A stretch of DNA of 8,711 nucleotides from Anaerolineales bacterium UBA6668. Its GTDB lineage: Bacteria; Chloroflexota; Anaerolineae; Anaerolineales; UBA6668. The DNA lies in contig DKKK01000142.1 in assembly GCA_002455215.1 (NCBI GenBank), forward strand, positions 1 through 8,711, given 5' to 3'. Below, piece after piece: positions 5,259-8,711 of the stretch; position 1 is the stretch's first letter; each line of letters begins with the position of its first letter. The notes under the pieces were generated by a model that made no database searches, was not told the origin of the DNA, and worked only from the letters and a program-made list of their open reading frames with translations. The translations under genes and the position numbers were made by a program.

Positions 5259-6590
5259 ATGGCATTACCTTCTGACTCTTCTCCCAATAGCCCCAGACTG
5301 TGCCCGGTATGCGGGACGCGCGTGGGGGATGTTGCCACCAAGTGCATTGTGTGTGGGACAGACCTGACCGCTGGCGACAAAAAGAAAAAGCTCGGACAAA
5401 CCGGACAGTTGGTGCGCCCGACATCGGCAAGCCAACCCCTGCCGGTGGTGAAAAAATCGCAAACCCAGCCAATCCGTGCGGTCAACACGCCATCACTCTC
5501 GCAGTCACAACCGATTTCTGCCGTGACGGGTGATACGGGGGCTTTACCCCACCCGCCCATGCCGCCCAAAGTTAAATCAAAATCAGCCGGGCAATTTAGC
5601 ATTTCTCTGCCGATTTTTATTGGTAGCTTGTTCTTGATGGGTGCAATGGCAATTGGGGCGTCACTTTTGATTCTCAATCTGAATGGCGGCGGCGCAAGCG
5701 CCACCCCCACCGTAGTCGTAACCGCCACCTTCCTACCTACCTACACGCCCCAGCCCAGCCCAACCAGCACACCTGAGCCGACTGCCACGCCCTTGCCACC
5801 TTTACTGCACACAGTGGTTGAAAATGATACCTGTATCAGTTTGGCGTATCAATATAATGTCACGCAAAATAGCATTCGGGAACTGAACGGCTTCCCGGAA
5901 AGTTGCAACCTGCCATTGGGCGTCACCATCAAAATCCCGCAACCCACTGCCACTGCTGGTCCCACTCTGACCAGCACAGTTGAGCCGTATGCGCTCACGG
6001 TTGCCGCTCGTCCCACCCACATTGTCAGCGCGGGCGAGAGCCTATCCAGTTTGGCGCAGTACTACAACGTGGATTTTAAAACCTTTGCGGAAATCAACGG
6101 CAAACTAGCGCCAGACTACACCATTGCCGTGGGTGAGAAGTTGATTGTGCCGAAGGATGTGCCGCCCCCGACCGAAGGTCCCAGCCCCACACCCACTGCT
6201 CTGCCACCCAAGCCTGCCCCAGAACTGCTCAATCCTGCCGATGGCTTTGCCGTCTCTTCTGTCGAGCAAACGGTGAATTTGGAATGGAGTTCGGTGGCGG
6301 TTTTGGCAGAAAATGAAGTGTATTTGGTCACAGTGGAAGATATTTCTGCTGGTGGCGCTAAGAAAATTGTCGCCGCAACCACCACCAATCGCTATGTGGT
6401 GACGGTTGAGATGAAGCCGCTTGAAACCAACCCGCATATTTTCCGCTGGAATGTGGTGGTGGCGCGGGTGGTAGGGCAAGACGGCAGTGGCAAGCCCATC
6501 TACGAACCGGCAGGCACTGTCAGCACAGATCGCACCTTCTCATGGGCGGGCATTGGTGTAGCAGTCCCGACTCAAACACCAGTTCCCTAG
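5259..6590 (+). CDS. Zinc-ribbon, single-pass membrane protein with two LysM domains
   Basis: A 443-residue protein with a clear modular build. Residues 15-32 hold a zinc ribbon with four Cys (CPVCG at 15-19 and CIVCG at 29-33). Residues about 41-112 are a Lys/Ser/Pro-rich low-complexity linker. A single membrane helix spans about 115-140. A Pro/Thr-rich stalk (149-181) follows. LysM domains, which bind peptidoglycan or other GlcNAc polymers, lie at about 183-228 and 253-298. LysM1 carries Cys at 192 and 216, which could form a disulfide. After a second Pro/Thr linker (302-320), residues about 322-432 look like an all-beta Ig/fibronectin-like domain. The inferred topology is zinc ribbon inside and LysM plus beta domain outside. 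No enzyme motif is seen; a structural or wall-anchoring role is inferred. The gene has its own promoter immediately upstream and ends shortly before an intrinsic terminator. Confidence 0.85.
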   Translation: MALPSDSSPNSPRLCPVCGTRVGDVATKCIVCGTDLTAGDKKKKLGQTGQLVRPTSASQPLPVVKKSQTQPIRAVNTPSLSQSQPISAVTGDTGALPHPPMPPKVKSKSAGQFSISLPIFIGSLFLMGAMAIGASLLILNLNGGGASATPTVVVTATFLPTYTPQPSPTSTPEPTATPLPPLLHTVVENDTCISLAYQYNVTQNSIRELNGFPESCNLPLGVTIKIPQPTATAGPTLTSTVEPYALTVAARPTHIVSAGESLSSLAQYYNVDFKTFAEINGKLAPDYTIAVGEKLIVPKDVPPPTEGPSPTPTALPPKPAPELLNPADGFAVSSVEQTVNLEWSSVAVLAENEVYLVTVEDISAGGAKKIVAATTTNRYVVTVEMKPLETNPHIFRWNVVVARVVGQDGSGKPIYEPAGTVSTDRTFSWAGIGVAVPTQTPVP

Positions 6591-6622
6591 TCCATGAAGG
6601 AAAGAGATTGATATTTTGTAGC

Positions 6623-6656
6623 AGAGACGCTTTAGCGAGCGTCTCTTTGCTATTTT
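6623..6656 (+). terminator. Intrinsic terminator after the LysM gene
   Basis: AGAGACGCT (6623-6631) pairs perfectly with AGCGTCTCT (6638-6646) around a 6-nt loop, giving a 9-bp stem. The tract that follows (TTTGCTATTTT) is T-rich but interrupted. It lies 32 nt after the stop codon and 19 nt before the DUF72 start. The stem is near-symmetric, but little A-richness on the other side supports use on the minus strand. Confidence 0.65.
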
Positions 6657-6664
6657 GGGTTCGT

Positions 6665-7459
6665 ATGCAAGTGCAGAATTGGTATCTCGGAACAATGGGC
6701 TATGCCCATGATGAGTGGCTGGGGGTGTTTTACCCGCAAGGCATGAGTCCGCGCAATTACCTGACGCGCTATGTCGAAGTGTTTAACGCGGCAGAATTGG
6801 ATACCACCTTTTATGGCATCCCGCGTGAGAGTACCGTCCAGCGTTGGCGGGCTGTTGCACCGCCCGATTTTGTCTTTTGCCCCAAACTGCCCAAAGAAAT
6901 TAGCCACGAACTGCGCCTACGCAATGCCCAAGCGCTGTTGGAGCGTTTTTTGGCTAGCTTGCAACCGCTCAAAAGCCAGCTAGGCGCAATCTTAATCCAA
7001 CTTTCGCCCGATTTTTCGCCTGTGGAACGCGGGAGTTTGGTTGAGTTTCTTACCCAATTGCCAAAAACATTCGCTTTTGCGGTAGAATTTCGCCAGCGTG
7101 GTTGGTATCAGCCCGCCACTGCCGAATTGCTGGCACGGCATGGTGTGGCGTGGGCGTGTACCGAGTATGCGCCAGTACCCCGTCAACTGCATTGCACGGC
7201 GGATTTCCTTTACATCCGCTGGATCGGCGACCACGGGCGTTTTCCGTACCGCCACGACCATGAGTTGATTGACCCAAGTGAGAATTTGCAATGGTGGCTG
7301 GCAGAAATTGCCCAGCAACCGGCGCACACTTTGTACGGCTTTTTTAACAATGAGTACGCCAATTTTTCACCCGCGAGTTGCAACCGCTTCAAGCGGCTGG
7401 TTGGCTTACCCACTGCTCCGCTGGAACCACCCCAGCAGATGAGTTTATTTGATATTTGA
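6665..7459 (+). CDS. DUF72 family TIM-barrel protein
   Basis: A 264-residue DUF72 protein, a widespread family of TIM-barrel fold without a settled function. Family marks are the N-terminal WYLGTMGYAHDEWLGVFYP (6-24), NAAELDTTFYGIP (41-53), FCPKLPKEISH (71-81), VEFR-GWY (140-148), LYIRWIGDHGR (182-192) and the C-terminal YGFFNNEYANFSPASCNRF (224-242). The start at 6665 puts the first conserved strand 6 residues in, as is usual. The longer frame from 6542 would overlap the LysM gene and read through the terminator, so it is rejected. No Shine-Dalgarno sequence is present. The protein ends QQMSLFDI; residues 258-262 (QMSLF) match the bacterial sliding-clamp binding pentapeptide, which would place the protein at DNA replication or repair sites. 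That role is an inference from a short motif. Confidence 0.87.
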   Translation: MQVQNWYLGTMGYAHDEWLGVFYPQGMSPRNYLTRYVEVFNAAELDTTFYGIPRESTVQRWRAVAPPDFVFCPKLPKEISHELRLRNAQALLERFLASLQPLKSQLGAILIQLSPDFSPVERGSLVEFLTQLPKTFAFAVEFRQRGWYQPATAELLARHGVAWACTEYAPVPRQLHCTADFLYIRWIGDHGRFPYRHDHELIDPSENLQWWLAEIAQQPAHTLYGFFNNEYANFSPASCNRFKRLVGLPTAPLEPPQQMSLFDI

Positions 7460-7461
7460 CC

Positions 7462-7482
7462 CGCATGAATGTGCGCTTTTTT
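7462..7482 (+). terminator. Weak intrinsic terminator after the DUF72 gene
   Basis: CGCA (7462-7465) pairs with TGCG (7472-7475) around a 6-nt loop, and a run of six T (7477-7482) follows after one C. The stem is only 4 bp, so termination may be partial and dcd could receive some read-through. Confidence 0.35.
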
Positions 7483-7506
7483 CTTGTACGAAACCGCGCA
7501 GTTCGA

Positions 7507-7544
7507 TCTTCGCCACATGCACCGAATAGCATTTGTGTCGAAGA
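7507..7544 (+). promoter_or_regulatory. Hairpin in the dcd leader
   Basis: TCTTCG (7507-7512) pairs with CGAAGA (7539-7544), CACA (7514-7517) with TGTG (7534-7537), and TGC (7518-7520) with GCA (7529-7531). The interruptions are one C/T mismatch and a TT bulge, and the loop has 8 nt. That is 13 pairs, ending 17 nt before the ribosome binding site of dcd. As DNA it is an imperfect operator-like dyad; as RNA it is a leader hairpin. Confidence 0.4.
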
Positions 7545-7561
7545 GTACCCTTTGATTTGTT

Positions 7562-7567
7562 AGGAGG
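7562..7567 (+). promoter_or_regulatory. Shine-Dalgarno sequence of dcd
   Basis: A perfect AGGAGG lies 4 nt before the ATG at 7572. It fixes that start over the in-frame ATG at 7533. It is the only canonical ribosome binding site before any gene of the window. Confidence 0.85.
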
Positions 7568-7571
7568 CACT

Positions 7572-8135
7572 ATGTCTATTAAACCCGACCATTGGATCCG
7601 CAAGATGGCTTTGGAACAGCAAATGATTGAGCCATTTGAAGCCGGACAAATCAGCCAAGGCAAAATTTCGTATGGTTTGAGCAGTTTTGGCTATGATATT
7701 CGCGTTGCCGATGAATTTCGCATCTTCACCCCAGCCACCGGTTTGTTGACCGTAGTGGACCCAAAGGCGATTGATGATAACGCGATGGTGTATTTTCGTG
7801 GAAATGAGTGTATTATCCCGCCGAATAGCTTTGCTTTGGCACGCACGGTTGAATATTTCCGCATCCCGCGCAATATCCTAACCATTTGTCTAGGCAAATC
7901 TACTTACGCTCGCTGTGGCATTATTGTCAATGTCACCCCGTTTGAACCGGAATGGGAAGGTTATGTTACCATCGAAATCAGCAATACCACGCCCCTGCCG
8001 GCACGCATTTATGCCAATGAAGGTATTGCCCAGGTGTTGTTCTTTGAAGGTGACCAGCCGGAAGTTTCTTATAAGGACCGCAAGGGCAAATATCAGGGGC
8101 AGGTGGGGATTACCTTGCCACGCGTGAATCGTTAA
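7572..8135 (+). CDS. dcd: dCTP deaminase
   Basis: A 187-residue dCTP deaminase, which converts dCTP to dUTP and ammonia; dUTP then yields dUMP for thymidylate synthesis. It belongs to the trimeric dUTPase/dCTP deaminase fold. Conserved blocks are [19 protein letters not shown] (31-49), [19 protein letters not shown] (81-99), [19 protein letters not shown] (108-126), the catalytic-site strand with E135 in [14 protein letters not shown] (131-144), and [12 protein letters not shown] (166-177). S110 and R114 correspond to residues of the E. coli active site. Length and sequence fit the common DCD subfamily. A bifunctional deaminase/dUTPase cannot be excluded by eye. A perfect Shine-Dalgarno sequence precedes it and a strong intrinsic terminator follows 21 nt after the stop, so it forms its own unit or the end of a short one with the DUF72 gene. 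Confidence 0.96.
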   Translation: MSIKPDHWIRKMALEQQMIEPFEAGQISQGKISYGLSSFGYDIRVADEFRIFTPATGLLTVVDPKAIDDNAMVYFRGNECIIPPNSFALARTVEYFRIPRNILTICLGKSTYARCGIIVNVTPFEPEWEGYVTIEISNTTPLPARIYANEGIAQVLFFEGDQPEVSYKDRKGKYQGQVGITLPRVNR

Positions 8136-8156
8136 ATTTTTTTGTGGGGATTCATT

Positions 8157-8203
8157 AAGACGGCGGTTGCGTTTCAGGCATACCGCCGTCTTTTGTTATT
8201 TAA
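8157..8203 (+). terminator. Strong intrinsic terminator after dcd
   Basis: AAGACGGCGGT (8157-8167) pairs perfectly with ACCGCCGTCTT (8182-8192), giving an 11-bp GC-rich stem. Three further inner pairs are possible (TGC 8168-8170 with GCA 8178-8180). The stem is followed by a T-rich tail (TTGTTATTT). A's on the opposite side make it possibly bidirectional. Confidence 0.85.
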
Positions 8204-8234
8204 TAATTCTTCTTATAGGGGCTGAAGATAGTGG

Positions 8235-8270
8235 AGCAATGAAATACCAAAACGAAACGTAACTGCTCAG
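8235..8270 (+). repeat. Divergent direct repeat, copy A
   Basis: The first 16 bases (AGCAATGAAATACCAA) match copy B at 14 of 16 positions, with only transitions. The block ends in GCTCAG, as copy B does. Weaker similarity extends about 12 bases upstream. Copies are 170 bp apart. Confidence 0.4.
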
Positions 8271-8404
8271 CTTTGTTTGGCAAAATTAGCTCAGAGCCAA
8301 TTGATAACGGTTTGTTTTTCCCAAAATATGGGCAACCCAGACAAAACTACTGATTTTCATATTAACCTACGCCCATTGTGTGAGTTGGAGATGGTAAAAA
8401 ATAA

Positions 8405-8441
8405 AGCAGTGAAATATCAATCAATAAGCTAATAAGCTCAG
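8405..8441 (+). repeat. Divergent direct repeat, copy B
   Basis: Partner of copy A, starting AGCAGTGAAATATCAA and ending GCTCAG, with a one-base length difference. Both copies can be read as a short open segment ending in a stop (AMKYQNET and AVKYQSIS), which might be a relic of a duplicated coding piece; this is speculative. Confidence 0.4.
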
Positions 8442-8552
8442 GGCTTTCTTAAAGTCCTAAAGTGGTGGTTACAGACCTAGCGTGCGGCTAGTGGCTAGCA
8501 AACTATCAACAGCCTATCCCCATCATTCGCACTGGAGCCTTATGGAGATTCA

Positions 8553-8587
8553 GCGATACCCGACACGGGGGACAAATTGCGTTTTTT
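8553..8587 (+). terminator. Terminator-like structure without an assigned gene
   Basis: GCGAT (8553-8557) pairs with ATTGC (8576-8580, one G-U), enclosing CCCG (8559-8562) with CGGG (8566-8569). Six T's (8582-8587) follow after one G. No gene ends upstream on the plus strand, so it may end an unrecognised transcript or be a chance structure. Confidence 0.3.
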
Positions 8588-8626
8588 CATAGTGCCAACC
8601 TTTACTTGAGATTGTCTGATTTGTGG

Positions 8627-8652
8627 GTCATTTCGACCGAAGGGAGAAATCC
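8627..8652. repeat. REP-like palindromic element
   Basis: The block GTCATTTCGACCGAAGGG plus GAGAAATCC has outer arms ATTTC (8630-8634) and GAAAT (8646-8650), and TTCG/CGAA inside. It resembles a short intergenic palindrome seen in many copies in various bacterial genomes. That resemblance is from memory and only one copy lies in this window. Confidence 0.45.
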
Positions 8653-8711
8653 TGCTCATTGTGCGATATTTGGCACGGATGAAAGCTACGCTTTTTCCCT
8701 TAAAAAAGGCG

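Larger units (their letters stand above)
8193..8711. other. 519-base stretch without a recognisable gene
   Basis: No reading frame of useful length is open on either strand and no tRNA, rRNA or tmRNA was found. The stretch is more A/T-rich than the coding part. It holds a divergent direct repeat (8235-8270 and 8405-8441), a 7-bp hairpin (8441-8447 with 8451-8457, 3-nt loop), three CTAGC/GCTAG units (8477-8497) that can form alternative hairpins, a terminator-like structure (8553-8587) and a REP-like palindrome (8627-8652). It looks like decayed or intergenic sequence, possibly with an untranslated transcript. The window may also end before the next gene begins. Confidence 0.6.

Noticed and set aside
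5105..5728. 207-residue open frame on the minus strand
   Set aside because: It is antisense to the end of era and the start of the LysM gene, both of which have clear domains. It has low-complexity composition and no ribosome binding site.
6542..6664. Longer DUF72 start at 6542
   Set aside because: It would overlap the LysM gene, read through the 9-bp terminator and add 41 residues outside the family's usual N-terminus.
8545..8595. A 16-codon minus-strand frame (MKKRNLSPVSGIAESP) preceded by AAAGG
   Set aside because: It is too short, has no recognisable family and overlaps the terminator-like structure. It cannot be told from chance.
8217..8711. A tmRNA gene (GGGGCTGA at about 8218 and a tag-like DESYAF frame near 8679)
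   Set aside because: The rest of the conserved tmRNA 5' end is missing, the tag-like frame does not end in the usual AA-stop, and no 3' CCA-type end or tRNA-like half is seen.
1..8711. CRISPR arrays, tRNA or rRNA genes, insertion sequences
   Set aside because: No regularly spaced repeats, no cloverleaf or rRNA motifs and no transposase-like frame were found on either strand.

Overview
This 8.7 kb window is a compact, almost entirely plus-strand stretch of bacterial chromosome. It holds eight protein genes, and its first quarter kilobase carries a strong candidate for a 6S-type regulatory RNA. A member of the Chloroflexota (Anaerolineae-like) is the best guess. The basis is the zinc-ribbon/transmembrane/LysM protein with Pro-Thr linkers, the near absence of Shine-Dalgarno sequences and the mix of gene families. 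This rests on recall of family styles, not on a database search.

Layout. Bases 48-250 form a self-contained RNA gene: a perfect TATAAT, a transcript of about 168 nt whose two ends pair in a 21-bp stem, an internal bubble with a small hairpin on its 3' side, and a U7 terminator. Bases 263-361 are a control region. It has a perfect TTGTGAA-N4-TTCACAA dyad (Rex-type, also readable as a CRP/FNR-family site), a promoter with an extended -10, and a 26-bp dyad in the leader. Bases 438-4211 are a tight four-gene run with gaps of 2, 23 and 26 nt: an MBL-fold hydrolase, a histidine phosphatase, a fold-type I PLP aminotransferase and a BtpA/SgcQ-family TIM-barrel protein. era follows at 4307-5203 and a membrane-anchored LysM protein at 5259-6590, which ends at an intrinsic terminator. 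A DUF72 protein (6665-7459) and dcd (7572-8135, with a strong terminator) complete the coding part. Bases 8193-8711 contain no recognisable gene, only divergent repeats, hairpins and a REP-like palindrome.

How the parts may fit together. Era (30S subunit assembly) and Dcd (dUMP supply for thymidylate synthesis) are housekeeping functions. The candidate 6S RNA would tune housekeeping RNA polymerase with growth phase. If the dyad at 263-280 is a Rex site, the MBL-phosphatase-aminotransferase-BtpA unit would answer to the NADH/NAD+ ratio. No pathway can be assigned to that unit from the sequence alone. No complete mobile element, CRISPR array, tRNA or rRNA was seen.
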